DNA of 64,000 bases from Neisseria lactamica NS19 (GCA_000193795.2 AEPI01000041.1:8793-72792), one strand, 5' to 3'; shown: positions 44,161 through 54,277, counted from the first letter of the stretch. Notes: generated by a model not told the origin, from the sequence alone. Numbers and translations are program-made.

Positions 44161-44877
44161 TCATTTGTCTGAGGAATTCGAGGCTGCAATCAACGCCGCG
44201 ATAGGCAAGGCCAGCACCGCGCCCGCCGCATCCAATATCAGCAAGGGGGGTGTATATAAAATATTTCCAAACAGCTTGAGTTTGTCGGTATATTTTCCCT
44301 CAACCATATAATAAATCTCGACAGGCACACTTTGCTCAAAATGGTAATCGGCGTTCAGTTTTTGCGGTGTGGCGTAGTATTTGCCTTTGGCGGATACGCA
44401 GCGCGTGTAAATGGTCTGATTGTCGAGTTTGACCGCTTTAAACTCAAGCTGTTTCAGCTTGGCGATGTCGTCAGGTCTGTCGGTATCGTAGCGCAGGCAA
44501 AGGCCTCCGGTACTGAAATTCTGGCTGCCGGGTGCTTCGAGTTTGACCGGCAGGGCTTGGTGGCGGGCATAGCTCGGGGTATCCTCAACTATTTGGAAGG
44601 GCTTGTCCAACCCGGCCTTCAAAATGCCCGTCAGCTTCGCCGAATCTTCAGGATTGACGACGAACCAGTATTTCCCGCCCATCATCACCAGGCTGCCCTT
44701 TTCCAATTGGGCATTGTCTTCGGCAACCACACCGAAGGCGCGGATTTGGTCTTTGTCAACGTGTTTGCGGGTGATTGTTTCGCTGACCGGGTTGTTCATT
44801 CCCCACAACATCAACGTACAGCCGTTCAGCATCAAGGTTGCCGCCAAAACAGCGGCGGTCGTTTTACGGAACAACAT
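44161..44877 (-). CDS. Lipoprotein of unknown function
   Basis: A 238-residue protein with a lipoprotein signal (MLFRKTTAAVLAATLMLNGC; lipobox LNGC). The ATG at 44877 follows GGAGGAT at good spacing and is preferred over a codon four positions upstream. A hydrophobic, Ala-rich C-terminal segment (LLILDAAGAVLALPIAALIAA) could be a membrane anchor or hairpin. No family is recognised. Confidence 0.82.
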   Translation of the reverse strand: MLFRKTTAAVLAATLMLNGCTLMLWGMNNPVSETITRKHVDKDQIRAFGVVAEDNAQLEKGSLVMMGGKYWFVVNPEDSAKLTGILKAGLDKPFQIVEDTPSYARHQALPVKLEAPGSQNFSTGGLCLRYDTDRPDDIAKLKQLEFKAVKLDNQTIYTRCVSAKGKYYATPQKLNADYHFEQSVPVEIYYMVEGKYTDKLKLFGNILYTPPLLILDAAGAVLALPIAALIAASNSSDK

Positions 44878-44923
44878 TTTATCCTCCAATCAGAATGACG
44901 GCGGATGCCGTCTGAAAATATGC

Positions 44924-45430
44924 CTAAATTTCCGCGTCCCCGTTTTCCATCACGGTTTTCAATTCTTGAAACAGGGCGCGGAAATTTTTCGGCGGTTTGT
45001 TTTGCTCCTGCTCTTTTTTGGTGTTGCGGACGAGCGTCCGCAGCCTGCCCGCGTCGGCGTTTGGAAAATCCGACATAAACTGCGTCAACGCGCCGTCGTC
45101 TGCCAGCAGCTCCATCCGCGTCCGCTCCACACGTTGCAAAAAGGCGTTGTGCGCCGCATCGTCGCCGCGCAGCTTGGCAAGAAACGCCTCGATGGGCGCG
45201 GGATCGGTGTCGCGCATCAGCCTGCCGATAAATTGCGCCTGCCGCTTGAGCGCGCCGTTGGATGTGATTTTTTTATAGGCGGTTACCGCCTCGTACAAAT
45301 CTTCGTCCAAGCCAATTTTTTTCAACGTGTCGCTTGAGAGCTTGGTCAGCTCCATACCCAAATCCTGCAAACCGTTCATCTGCTTTTTCATTTGGGTTTT
45401 GCTGATCCATTCGTCTTCTTGTTCAAACAT
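44924..45430 (-). CDS. darP: Ribosome-associated protein DarP (YjgA, DUF615)
   Basis: A 168-residue helical, charged protein with the YjgA/DUF615 features WISKTQMKKQMNGLQDLG, LKRQAQFIGRLMRD and RTLVRNTKKEQ. The family associates with late 50S subunit precursors. In many proteobacteria it is adjacent to pmbA and divergent from it, as here. The ATG at 45430 gives MFEQEDEW. Confidence 0.93.
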   Translation of the reverse strand: MFEQEDEWISKTQMKKQMNGLQDLGMELTKLSSDTLKKIGLDEDLYEAVTAYKKITSNGALKRQAQFIGRLMRDTDPAPIEAFLAKLRGDDAAHNAFLQRVERTRMELLADDGALTQFMSDFPNADAGRLRTLVRNTKKEQEQNKPPKNFRALFQELKTVMENGDAEI

Positions 45431-45583
45431 CTTGATTCTCGAATTTTTTCCAATAGCGCATTTTAACAGAATGCCGCCGCGTTCAGACGGCATTTTGCAC
45501 CGCACGCCCTGCAAACGGCGCGCTTTTGCCCCTGCCGCCCGAAACGGTTAAAATGCCGCAAAGCATCATCAAGAAAGATTTCT

Positions 45584-46915
45584 ATGCTATTCAACCACAC
45601 CGCTTCCGAACTCCTCGACCTCTGCCGCCGCACGCTCGACTTGGCAAAAGCAGCGGGCGCGACCGCCGCCGAAGCCGACTTCAGCGAATCCATCGGACAA
45701 AGCGTCAGCGTGCGCTTGGGCGAAATCGAACAAATCGAGTTCCAGCAGGACAAGTCGCTGGACATTACCGTTTACGTCGGCAAACGCAAAGGCCGCGCCG
45801 GCACCGCCGACTTCTCCGAACAAGCCCTGCGCGACACCGTCCGCGCCGCCGCCGACATCGCCCGCCACACCGCCGAAGACGATTGCGCCGGACTTGCCGA
45901 TGCCTGCCTGATGGCGCGACACATCGGCGACCCCGACCTTTACCACGAATGGGATTTGGATACGGAAGCCGCCGTCGAGTTGGCAAAACAATGCGAACAG
46001 GCAGCGTTGGACACGGACAGCCGCATCGAAAACTCCGAAGGGGCGGCGGTGCAAACCGGCCATTACCAATACGTTTACGGCAACACCCACGGTTTTGCCG
46101 CACACCGGCAAAGCACGCACCACAGCATTTCCTGCAGCGTCGTTGCCGCCGACGAAAGCGGAATGCAGCGCGACTACTGGTACGATTCCGCCTGCCGCCA
46201 TCCGGATATGGACAGCCCCGAAACCATCGGTCAAACCGCCGCCCGCCGCACTTTGCGCCGACTCGGCAGCCGCAGCATCCCGACAGGCAGCTATCCCGTC
46301 CTCTTCGATACCACCGTTTCGGGCGGTCTGATCGGACACCTTGTCGGCGCACTCTCCGGCGGCGCGCTCTACCGCCAAAGCAGCTTCCTGATCGACAGCA
46401 TAGGGAAACAAGTCCTGCCCGATTTCCTCAACCTGCGCGAAGAACCGCACATCCCCCGCTCTTTCCGCAGCAGCTATTTTGATGCGGAAGGCGTTGCTAC
46501 CGCACCGCGCTTCGTAATTCAAAACGGCATTGTCGAAGGCTATTTCCTCAGCAGTTACAGTGCGCGCAAACTCGGTATGCAGACCACAGGCAACGCCGGC
46601 GGCGCGCACAACCTTTATTTGAACCATACGCACGAAACGCAATCCGACCTGCTGAAAGAAATGGGCACGGGATTGTTGGTAACCGAATTGATGGGACAGG
46701 GCGCAAACACCATTACCGGCGACTATTCGCGCGGCGCGGCGGGTTTTTGGGTGGAAAATGGCGTGATTGCCTACCCCGTCCACGAAATTACCGTTGCCGG
46801 CCGCCTTCAGGATATGTACCGCAATATTGTCGGCGTATCCGACGACGCTTTGCGGCGTTCGTCCAACAAAATCGGCTCGGTTCTGATTGCCGAAATGACG
46901 GTTGCCGGAAGCTGA
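45584..46915 (+). CDS. pmbA: TldD/PmbA-family protein PmbA
   Basis: A 443-residue protein matching PmbA (TldE), the partner of TldD in a zinc metalloprotease complex that matures some microcins and degrades CcdA in E. coli. It shows FSESIGQSVSVRLGEIEQIE, a GGAHNLYL block and GYFLSSYSARKLG. TldD itself is not in the window. Complete. Confidence 0.93.
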   Translation: MLFNHTASELLDLCRRTLDLAKAAGATAAEADFSESIGQSVSVRLGEIEQIEFQQDKSLDITVYVGKRKGRAGTADFSEQALRDTVRAAADIARHTAEDDCAGLADACLMARHIGDPDLYHEWDLDTEAAVELAKQCEQAALDTDSRIENSEGAAVQTGHYQYVYGNTHGFAAHRQSTHHSISCSVVAADESGMQRDYWYDSACRHPDMDSPETIGQTAARRTLRRLGSRSIPTGSYPVLFDTTVSGGLIGHLVGALSGGALYRQSSFLIDSIGKQVLPDFLNLREEPHIPRSFRSSYFDAEGVATAPRFVIQNGIVEGYFLSSYSARKLGMQTTGNAGGAHNLYLNHTHETQSDLLKEMGTGLLVTELMGQGANTITGDYSRGAAGFWVENGVIAYPVHEITVAGRLQDMYRNIVGVSDDALRRSSNKIGSVLIAEMTVAGS

Positions 46916-47268
46916 ACGCCCTGCCGATGCCGTCTGAAGACCAAGGCGGCACGTTTTGCCCGTGCCTGCCCGTTTGCCGTTTTATGCCGCACCGCCTTTT
47001 GCCGGCGGCATTGCACATTTTTTCATCAGCACTGATTTTCCCTTATCCGTCAAAATACTAAGCCACTTGTCCACAACAGGGTACACACAAGTTCAGGATA
47101 AGGCGCGCGGGGATTGGGGATTTTTCCGCCGCCGGCTTCAGACAGCATTTCGCCGTCGGACGGGATGGGCGCGCCCAATCCGCAAGAGTTTCCCGGTCTG
47201 CCTGCCGTCTGAAGCCGGCTTTGCGCCGTCCGGACTGCCCGACCCGCCGCCCGGAAAACGGCAAAACA
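46916..47268. other. Intergenic stretch between pmbA and cspA
   Basis: About 350 bases with scattered uptake sequences (ATGCCGTCTGAAG at 46927, CTGCCGTCTGAAG at about 47203, and a mismatched CTTCAGACAGCAT near 47135) but no convincing open frame with a ribosome site. It looks like a decayed spacer with GC-rich hairpin potential. I see no gene in it. Confidence 0.5.
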
Positions 47269-47299
47269 AAACGGCAGGACATCGTCTGTCCTGCCGTTT
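47269..47299 (-). terminator. cspA terminator
   Basis: AAACGGCAGGACA (47269-47281) pairs with TGTCCTGCCGTTT (47287-47299) over a short loop, 29 bases beyond the cspA stop. Confidence 0.85.
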
Positions 47300-47328
47300 C
47301 ACCTATACGGTTTCCCGTACACTCGGGA

Positions 47329-47532
47329 TTAAGCAGCCTGAATGTTAGCAGCTTGTTTGCCTTTAGGGCCGGTGGTTACGTCGAAAGACACGCGTTGGCC
47401 TTCTTTCAGGGTTTTGAAACCTTCCATGTTGATCGCTGAGAAGTGAGCGAACAAATCTTCGCCGCCTTCGTCAGGAGTGATGAAACCAAAACCTTTAGCG
47501 TCGTTAAACCATTTTACGATACCGGTTGCCAT
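47329..47532 (-). CDS. cspA: Cold-shock RNA-binding protein
   Basis: A 67-residue single cold-shock domain: MATGIVKWFNDAKGFGFIT (RNP1) and EDLFAHFSAI (RNP2). It binds single-stranded RNA/DNA as an RNA chaperone. The ATG at 47532 is preceded by AGGAAGTTTCTA. The region between cspA and clpS is about 240 bases and probably contains a long cspA leader. Confidence 0.96.
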   Translation of the reverse strand: MATGIVKWFNDAKGFGFITPDEGGEDLFAHFSAINMEGFKTLKEGQRVSFDVTTGPKGKQAANIQAA

Positions 47533-47776
47533 TAGAAACTTCCTATACTTAAAAATTAACAAAATCAGCAAAATAAGGCATACAGCAAACTTAAACGTTC
47601 AGCGTTTCTCCCCAGCTTTATATACTTGGTCGAGTGCCGGCTTCTGCTTAACCGCCTTTTTACATTTGTTAAGACAAAACGTCAAGCTATGTTTTCAAAA
47701 AAGTGGGAAAATAGGCAAAAGTACCGAAAATACAACAAAAATGCCGTCTGAACGCGGCTTTCAAATGGGACACGCT

Positions 47777-48079
47777 ATGACCGTGCAACACCAATCCGAC
47801 ACGCTTTTGCACCGCCTGAATACGCAGCCGCCGAAACGTTACGGCGTATTTTTATTGAACGACGATTACACCACGATGGAATTTGTCGTCGAAATCCTGA
47901 CCGAAATCTTTATGCTCGGACAGGAGCAGGCGGTGGCGGTAATGCTCTTGGTTCATCACGAAGGCAAAGGCCTGTGCGGCACTTACACGCGCGATATTGC
48001 CCAAACCAAGCAGCGGCAGGTTATGGACAGGGCGAAAGCCGAAGGTCATCCGCTGCAATGTATTGTCGAGGAGATTTAA
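47777..48079 (+). CDS. clpS: ClpS adaptor protein
   Basis: A 100-residue adaptor that delivers N-degron substrates to ClpAP. It has the core PPKRYGVFLLNDDYTTMEFVV (asparagine-aspartate of the N-degron pocket) and HHEGKGLCGTYTRDIAQTK. The ATG at 47777 follows GGGA at correct spacing; one four codons upstream is possible. clpA starts one base after its stop. Confidence 0.95.
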   Translation: MTVQHQSDTLLHRLNTQPPKRYGVFLLNDDYTTMEFVVEILTEIFMLGQEQAVAVMLLVHHEGKGLCGTYTRDIAQTKQRQVMDRAKAEGHPLQCIVEEI

Positions 48080-48080
48080 T

Positions 48081-50372
48081 ATGCTTGCACCCGAATTGGA
48101 ACAGATTTTGCAGCAGCTTTACCGCGAGGCGCGCAAGGCGCATTATGAATTTATCTGCTTGGAACACCTGCTGCTGGTGTTAATCGAAGAAGATGCCGCC
48201 GTGCCGAACGTCTTAAAGCTGTGCGGCGCGGATTTGAAGGTTTTATCCGAACAACTCGCCGCCTCCGTGGTGGAAAACACGCCGAAAATTCCCGAACACC
48301 TTTTGGACACGGTCGAAACCCGGCCCACGCTGGGCTTCCAACGCGTGATGCAGCGGGCGATGGTGCATACCCAGTCTGCCGGAAAAGCCGCAGTCGAGCC
48401 TTTGGACGTTTTGGTCGCGCTGATGAGCGAAACCGACAGCCACGCTGTTTATTTTTTGGGTTTGCAATCTGTTACGCGTTTCGACATCCTCCGCTGCATC
48501 GCCCACGGTTCGCCCGATGAAGATGAAGACGATGGCAACCCTGCTTCAGACGGCATTGCCGGCGATGGCGGAAGCCGCGCCGCATCGGGTAAAAACCCTT
48601 TATCGGCATACACCGTCAACCTCAACGCCGAAGTCAGAACCGGCCGCATCGACCCTTTGATTGGCCGCAAACACGAAATGGAACGGCTGGTGCAAATCCT
48701 ATGCCGCCGCCGCAAAAACAATCCGCTTTTAGTCGGCGAAGCAGGCGTGGGCAAAACCGCGCTGGCGGAAGGCTTGGCACATCAAATCGTCAACGGCGGC
48801 ATTCCCGACGCGCTCAAAGATGCCGAAGTGTACGCGCTGGATATGGGTTCGCTTTTGGCGGGCACGAAATACCGGGGCGACTTTGAAGCGCGGGTCAAAT
48901 CCGTCTTGAAACAGCTCGAAAACATCCCGCACGCCATTTTGTTCATCGACGAAATCCACACCATCATCGGCGCGGGCAGCACCGGCGGCGGCACGATGGA
49001 CGCATCCAACCTGCTTAAACCCGCGTTGGCGAAAGGCTCATTGCGCTGCATCGGCGCAACCACTTACGACGAATACCGCACCATTTTCGACAAAGACCAC
49101 GCCTTAAGCCGCCGCTTCCAAAAAATCGACGTGGCCGAACCCACCGTTTCCGAGACCGTGCAAATCCTGCGCGGCTTGAAACCGATGTTTGAAGACTTCC
49201 ACCAAGTCCGCTACACGCAAGGCGCGCTCGAAGCTGCCGCCGAACTCTCCGCCCGCTACATCAACGGGCGTTTCCTGCCCGACAAAGCCATCGACGTGAT
49301 GGACGAAGCAGGCGCGGCGCAACGGATTCTGCCCAAATCCAAACAGAAAAAAGTCATCGGCAAAGCGCAAATCGAAACCGTCATCGCCAAAGTCGCGCGG
49401 ATTCCTGAAAAAACCGTGTCGCACGACGACAAACAAGTGCTGCAATTCCTCGGACGCGATTTGAACAATATGGTTTACGGTCAGGAAAACGCCATCGACG
49501 CGCTGGTTGCCGCCGTCAAAATGTCGCGTTCGGGCTTGGGGCTGCCCGACAAACCGATAGGCAGCTTCCTCTTCTCCGGCCCGACCGGCGTGGGCAAAAC
49601 CGAAGCCGCCAAACAGCTTGCCTACTCACTAGGCATACCGCTGCAACGCTTTGATATGTCCGAATATATGGAACGCCACGCCGTATCGCGGCTTATCGGT
49701 GCGCCGCCGGGCTATGTCGGCTTCGACCGGGGCGGCCTTTTGACCGAAGCCGTCAACAAGCAGCCGCATTGCGTGTTGCTCTTGGACGAAATCGAAAAAG
49801 CCCACCCCGACATTTTCAACGTTCTTTTACAAGTGATGGACGCGGGCAGGCTGACCGACAACAACGGCAAGACTGCCGATTTCCAAAACGTCATCCTGAT
49901 TATGACCACCAATGCAGGCGCGGAAAGCCTCAGCCGCCCCGGTCTCGGCTTTACCGCCAAACGCGAACGCGGCGACGAAATGCAGGCAATCAACAAGCTC
50001 TTCACGCCAGAGTTCCGCAACCGCTTGGACGCGATTATCCCGTTTGCGCCCTTGTCCGAACCCATTATCGCCAAAGTCGTGGACAAATTCCTGCTCCGGC
50101 TCGAACACCGGCTCCTCGACAAAAAAGTCGAAGCCGAATTCACACCGGCATTGCGCAAATATCTGGCGGAAAAAGGTTTCGACCCGCAAATGGGCGCGCG
50201 CCCGATGCACCGCCTGATTCAGGAAAAAATCCGCAAACCGCTCGCCGACGAACTCCTGTTCGGCAAACTCGCCGACGGCGGCTTCGTGCGGATAGACTGG
50301 GATGCGGCAAAAGAAGAAGCCGTGTTGGAGTTTAAGAAAAGCAAGGTTAAAATAAAAACCGCCGCCGCATAA
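48081..50372 (+). CDS. clpA: ClpA ATPase of the ClpAP protease
   Basis: A 763-residue AAA+ unfoldase with an N-terminal Clp repeat domain and two ATPase modules with Walker A GEAGVGKT (D1) and GPTGVGKT (D2). An uptake-sequence-like insertion encodes NPASDGIAGDGGS around residues 153-165, in the linker between N-domain and D1. ClpP is not encoded nearby. GAGGAGAT overlaps the clpS end, giving coupled expression. Confidence 0.96.
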   Translation: MLAPELEQILQQLYREARKAHYEFICLEHLLLVLIEEDAAVPNVLKLCGADLKVLSEQLAASVVENTPKIPEHLLDTVETRPTLGFQRVMQRAMVHTQSAGKAAVEPLDVLVALMSETDSHAVYFLGLQSVTRFDILRCIAHGSPDEDEDDGNPASDGIAGDGGSRAASGKNPLSAYTVNLNAEVRTGRIDPLIGRKHEMERLVQILCRRRKNNPLLVGEAGVGKTALAEGLAHQIVNGGIPDALKDAEVYALDMGSLLAGTKYRGDFEARVKSVLKQLENIPHAILFIDEIHTIIGAGSTGGGTMDASNLLKPALAKGSLRCIGATTYDEYRTIFDKDHALSRRFQKIDVAEPTVSETVQILRGLKPMFEDFHQVRYTQGALEAAAELSARYINGRFLPDKAIDVMDEAGAAQRILPKSKQKKVIGKAQIETVIAKVARIPEKTVSHDDKQVLQFLGRDLNNMVYGQENAIDALVAAVKMSRSGLGLPDKPIGSFLFSGPTGVGKTEAAKQLAYSLGIPLQRFDMSEYMERHAVSRLIGAPPGYVGFDRGGLLTEAVNKQPHCVLLLDEIEKAHPDIFNVLLQVMDAGRLTDNNGKTADFQNVILIMTTNAGAESLSRPGLGFTAKRERGDEMQAINKLFTPEFRNRLDAIIPFAPLSEPIIAKVVDKFLLRLEHRLLDKKVEAEFTPALRKYLAEKGFDPQMGARPMHRLIQEKIRKPLADELLFGKLADGGFVRIDWDAAKEEAVLEFKKSKVKIKTAAA

Positions 50373-50376
50373 AATC

Positions 50377-50412
50377 AAAAATGCCGTCTGAAAGGTTCAG
50401 ACGGCATTTTTT
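50377..50412. terminator. Convergent uptake-sequence hairpin between clpA and hsdR
   Basis: AAAATGCCGTCTGAA (50377-50391) pairs with TTCAGACGGCATTTT (50396-50410) over a four-base loop, serving both converging genes. Confidence 0.88.
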
Positions 50413-53400
50413 CAAATATCGGTCCCTATTCCGGCAAACTTCTCCACAAACGCCGCGATTTTCTGAAAAACGCTTTGTTTCTTTGTCAAATATTGCGGGT
50501 TGAGCGGACTCATTTTCGGCAGGGTTTCGGTCAGTTCCGTGCCGTTTTCGCCGGCATAACCGCGTTTGAGCGAACCGGTCAAATAGCGTTTGGCGGCGGT
50601 TTCGTTCAAACCTTCGGCGGCAATCAGATCTGCCGCTTCGCGCCGCATCACCTCTTGCGCGTAGGTGTAAAAGGTTTCCAGTATGGCGGGAACGTCGGGC
50701 ACTTTGTCCAAATCCGTATCGTTGATGAAATCCACAATCAGACCCTCTTTGGCGCGGTGTCCGATACTTGCGCGGATGATGCGGCGGATTTCTTCCACCA
50801 GCTCCGCTTTGCCTTTGATTTTTTTGTGATGCTCGAAAACCAGTTGCAGGATGTAATCCAGATTGATTTCCTGCGATTTGAGCAAATCCACCTCAAAAAC
50901 CACATCGTCCCAATCGATTTTTGACTGTTCTTTCTGTTCGCCTGCTTTTTGGCGGCGCAGCCAATCGCGGATGTCGTTATAGGCGGAACGGTAATCCTGC
51001 ACCGCCCTTTCAGACGGCATCGGCACTTGCCGCATTTCCTGCACGTCTTCATCGCCCAGGCAGTATTTTTCCTGAAACGCCTTCATCGCATCTTCGTCCG
51101 CCGCATCCACATTCTGCAACTCGCGCAGCGCGGCAAATTCATCGTAGTTCTGCAATACGTTTTCCGCCCGCAGGTATTCGCCGAAGAGCTTGGCAAAATC
51201 TTTTTTGTCTTTTTCCGTTTCGATTTTGTCGGAATCGGGGAAACGTTCGCGCAATTCTTTTGCCACATCCAAATAGCCGCGCCGCGCTTCGCTGGTCAGG
51301 CTGTCGGTATAGCCGTTCATGTATTCTTCGTAACTTTTTTCCAGCACCACATTTTTGGTGTTTTTATCGCCGAAGAGCGTAATCGCATCAATGGTTGCCT
51401 GCTCCAAATCGCGGAAGCAGACAATATTACCGAAGGTTTTGGTGGCATCGTAAATGCGGTTGGTGCGCGAAAACGCCTGCATCAGTCCGTGATAACGCAG
51501 GTTTTTATCGACAAACAGCGTATTCAGCGTCGGCGCGTCAAAACCCGTCAAAAACATGCCGACCACAATCAGCAAATCTATTTCCTGATTTTTCACCCGT
51601 TTTGCCAAATCTCGGTAGTAGTTTTGAAAGGCTTTGCTGTCCGTGCCGAAATTGGTTTTGAAACAGGCGTTGTAATCGTTGATGGCAGCCTGCAAAAATT
51701 CTTTTGCGCTGCTGTCCATCGCTTCCGGTTCAAAAGTCTCATCGACAATTTCACCGACGGCGTTTTGCTCTTCGTTGGCCGCAAAGGAAAAAATGGTGGC
51801 CACTTTCAGCGGGTGCAAGCTGCCTGCCTGTTGTGTTTTGAACGCTTCGTAATAGCACTTCGCCGCATCCACGCTGCTGACGGCAAACATCGCGTTAAAG
51901 CCTTTGCCGCCCGCATTCAGGCGGTGCGTTTTCTGCCTGAACCGGCTCAGGATATATTGCGTGATTTCGCGGATGCGTTCGGGGTGCAGCAGGGCTTGGC
52001 GGTTTTCGGCGGCACTCAGTTTCTTCTCGTCCTGTTCCGCTTCCAAGGCTTTGAACTTCGGGCGCACATCGTTGTAATCCACTTTGAATTTCAATACTTT
52101 TTCATCGCGGATGGCATCGGTAATCACATAAGAATGCAGCTCCCGCCCGAACACGCCCGCCGTGGTTTCCGCACCCAATGCGTTTTCAGGAAAAATCGGC
52201 GTGCCGGTAAAACCGAACTGGCAGAATTTTTTAAATTTCTTTTTCAGGTTTTTTTGCGCTTCGCCGAATTGCGAGCGGTGGCATTCGTCGAAAATAAATA
52301 CAACCCGCTGATGGTAAACCGGCAGATTATCCTCACTCTTCATCAGGTTGTTCAGCTTTTGGATGGTGGTAACGATGATTTTGTTGTCGTCTTTTTCCAA
52401 ATTGCGCTTCAAGCCCGCCGTACTTTCCGAACCGTTTACGCTGTCGGGCGAAAAACGCTGGTATTCCTTCATCGTCTGATAGTCCAAATCCTTCCTGTCC
52501 ACCACGAAGAAAACCTTGTCGACAAACGCCGATTCCGTCGCCAGACGCGCCGCCTTAAAGCTGGTCAGCGTTTTGCCGCTGCCCGTGGTATGCCAGACAT
52601 AGCCGCCGCTTTCCGGCCCGCTCCAATTCTTCGCCTGCGCCGAACTGTTGATTTTCCACAAAATACGTTCGGCGGCGGCAATCTGGTACGGCCGCATAAT
52701 CAGCAGCGTATTATTCGCATCGAACACGCTGTAATGCAGCAAAACGCTCAGCAATACGCTTTTCTGCAGGAACGTGGCGGTAAAGTCTTTCAAATCCTTA
52801 ATCGGATGATTGTCCGACCGCGCCCAATTCATCGTGAAATCGAAGCTGTTTTTGTCGCGCTTGGTGGTGTTGGCGAAATAGCGCGTGTCCGTGCCGTTGG
52901 AAATCACGAAGATTTGCAGGAATTTGAACAACGAATTTTCGCTGTTGAAGCTCTCTTTGCTGTAACGGTGCACCTGATTAAATGCTTCACGCACCGCCAC
53001 GCCACGTTTTTTCAATTCAATCTGCACCAGCGGCAGGCCGTTTACCAGCACGGTAACGTCATAGCGGTTTGCATGCGTGCCCGTCTGCTCAAACTGGTTG
53101 ATAAGCTGCACATGGTTGCGGGCAAGGTTTTTTTTGTCCAACAGATAAATGTTTTTCAGACGGCCGTCGTCAAAAGCGAAATCGTAAATATGGTCGTCGT
53201 GGATTTTGCGGGTTTTATCGGTAATGTTTTCAGACGGCCTGTCCAGATATTCCGTCAAAAACCGCGCCCATTCGCCGTCTGAAAACGCCACACCGTTCAG
53301 CCGCTGCAACTGGGCGCGCAGGTTTTCCAGCAGCCTGCTTTGGCTGTTCAAGTCTTTGCGGTATTCGTAACCCTGATTCTGCAAATCGGCGACTAACTCC

Positions 53401-53510
53401 GCTTCCAACCGGTTTTCCGATTGGTAGCTGCCCGACTGTTCGATTTTTTCATATCGGTCGAGCACGATGAAATTCGGCGTTTCGGCGATGGGTTTGGTGG
53501 TTTCAGTCAT
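50412..53510 (-). CDS. hsdR: Type I restriction enzyme, HsdR subunit
   Basis: A 1032-residue motor-nuclease. The N-terminal endonuclease domain carries NRYDVTVLVNGLPLVQIELKK (D...ExK). The SF2 motor has TTGSGKTLTSF (Walker A), FDECHRSQFG (DEAD-like) and GFTGTPIF, and a helical C-terminal domain contacts HsdM. It needs HsdM2S for DNA recognition. The hsdS gene is frameshifted in this sequence, so cleavage is doubtful. A transposase gene and palindromes separate hsdR from hsdS. Confidence 0.95.
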   Translation of the reverse strand: MTETTKPIAETPNFIVLDRYEKIEQSGSYQSENRLEAELVADLQNQGYEYRKDLNSQSRLLENLRAQLQRLNGVAFSDGEWARFLTEYLDRPSENITDKTRKIHDDHIYDFAFDDGRLKNIYLLDKKNLARNHVQLINQFEQTGTHANRYDVTVLVNGLPLVQIELKKRGVAVREAFNQVHRYSKESFNSENSLFKFLQIFVISNGTDTRYFANTTKRDKNSFDFTMNWARSDNHPIKDLKDFTATFLQKSVLLSVLLHYSVFDANNTLLIMRPYQIAAAERILWKINSSAQAKNWSGPESGGYVWHTTGSGKTLTSFKAARLATESAFVDKVFFVVDRKDLDYQTMKEYQRFSPDSVNGSESTAGLKRNLEKDDNKIIVTTIQKLNNLMKSEDNLPVYHQRVVFIFDECHRSQFGEAQKNLKKKFKKFCQFGFTGTPIFPENALGAETTAGVFGRELHSYVITDAIRDEKVLKFKVDYNDVRPKFKALEAEQDEKKLSAAENRQALLHPERIREITQYILSRFRQKTHRLNAGGKGFNAMFAVSSVDAAKCYYEAFKTQQAGSLHPLKVATIFSFAANEEQNAVGEIVDETFEPEAMDSSAKEFLQAAINDYNACFKTNFGTDSKAFQNYYRDLAKRVKNQEIDLLIVVGMFLTGFDAPTLNTLFVDKNLRYHGLMQAFSRTNRIYDATKTFGNIVCFRDLEQATIDAITLFGDKNTKNVVLEKSYEEYMNGYTDSLTSEARRGYLDVAKELRERFPDSDKIETEKDKKDFAKLFGEYLRAENVLQNYDEFAALRELQNVDAADEDAMKAFQEKYCLGDEDVQEMRQVPMPSERAVQDYRSAYNDIRDWLRRQKAGEQKEQSKIDWDDVVFEVDLLKSQEINLDYILQLVFEHHKKIKGKAELVEEIRRIIRASIGHRAKEGLIVDFINDTDLDKVPDVPAILETFYTYAQEVMRREAADLIAAEGLNETAAKRYLTGSLKRGYAGENGTELTETLPKMSPLNPQYLTKKQSVFQKIAAFVEKFAGIGTDI

Positions 53511-53544
53511 GTTATTCCCCCCAAATAAGATAGCGTTAAAACAA

Positions 53545-53613
53545 GTAGGGTGGGCTTTAGCCCACCATATGGGTCATCCGGTATGTTTTATGGTGGGCTA
53601 AAGCCCACTCTAC
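53545..53613. repeat. REP/BIME-like palindrome pair
   Basis: GTAGGGTGGGCTTTAGCCCA (start 53545) and its inverse ATGGTGGGCTAAAGCCCAC (start 53590) form a large inverted repeat, and each arm is itself a small palindrome (GTGGGCTTTAGCCCAC core). It abuts the 3' end of the RAYT gene, as REP elements mobilised by such transposases do. Confidence 0.85.
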
Positions 53614-53614
53614 T

Positions 53615-54151
53615 TCAGTTATCATATAAATCCCAAGCGGCTTCGCTGATGCTGCTGCCCCAATTTAACGGATACAACCCTGCTTTTACATCACGATGAA
53701 ACGATGAGAATGGCCATTCTTGTACCATGCTTACATAGCCATGTTTGACAGGGTTGTAATAAATGTAATCCATATGTCTCGCCAAATCGGCATTATCCCG
53801 AATCAAATGCTCCCAATAGCGTCGTTGCCAAATACCGGCTTCCCTGCGCTTAAATTTGCTTTGATTAGGATTTCTGATTTGTATCGGCAGATTACGGGAA
53901 AATTGTGTTTTTAAATACGCTATCCGCGTCGGATAATCATCATCTTCTTCCGGCAAGCGTATCAGTAAATGGACATGATCCGGCAAGATACAAATGGCGA
54001 CCGTTTCAAAGGGATGACGGGCGATGGTTTCTTTATATGCGGCGCGGAAAATATCAATATAATCCGTCAAGTAACTTTTTGAGCGGTCTTGCATTACCAA
54101 AGTAAAAAAATACAAGCCACCGCGTACGAATACTCTCCGGTAATCAGCCAT
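53615..54151 (-). CDS. REP-associated tyrosine transposase (RAYT, Y1 family)
   Basis: A 178-residue single-domain HUH nuclease with ILPDHVHLLIRLPEED (HUH histidines) and a catalytic-tyrosine helix in HMDYIYYNPVKHGYV, plus WQRRYWEHLIRD. RAYTs are single-copy transposase relatives that cut and mobilise REP palindromes. Matching palindromes flank the gene on both sides. It sits between hsdS and hsdR on the same strand. Confidence 0.93.
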   Translation of the reverse strand: MADYRRVFVRGGLYFFTLVMQDRSKSYLTDYIDIFRAAYKETIARHPFETVAICILPDHVHLLIRLPEEDDDYPTRIAYLKTQFSRNLPIQIRNPNQSKFKRREAGIWQRRYWEHLIRDNADLARHMDYIYYNPVKHGYVSMVQEWPFSSFHRDVKAGLYPLNWGSSISEAAWDLYDN

Positions 54152-54277
54152 TTTATTTATCCTTTAAATGTAGATAGTTTTGCTCGGTTCTTTTGTTTTT
54201 ATCGGTAGGTATAAATTCATCCTGCAAACATATTCTGCATTATTACTTAACCCGCCGCAAAGCAAGCAGGCAGTTAT

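Noticed and set aside
45587..46783. 398-codon minus-strand frame opposite pmbA
   Set aside because: It is antisense to a complete pmbA gene. Its Val/Gly-rich translation has no signal, motif or start context.
50949..53282. Very long open frame (over 770 codons) on the plus strand opposite hsdR
   Set aside because: It is the mirror of a well-supported hsdR gene. It has no ribosome site, low-complexity composition and no recognisable motifs; GC-rich codon use opens the antisense frame.
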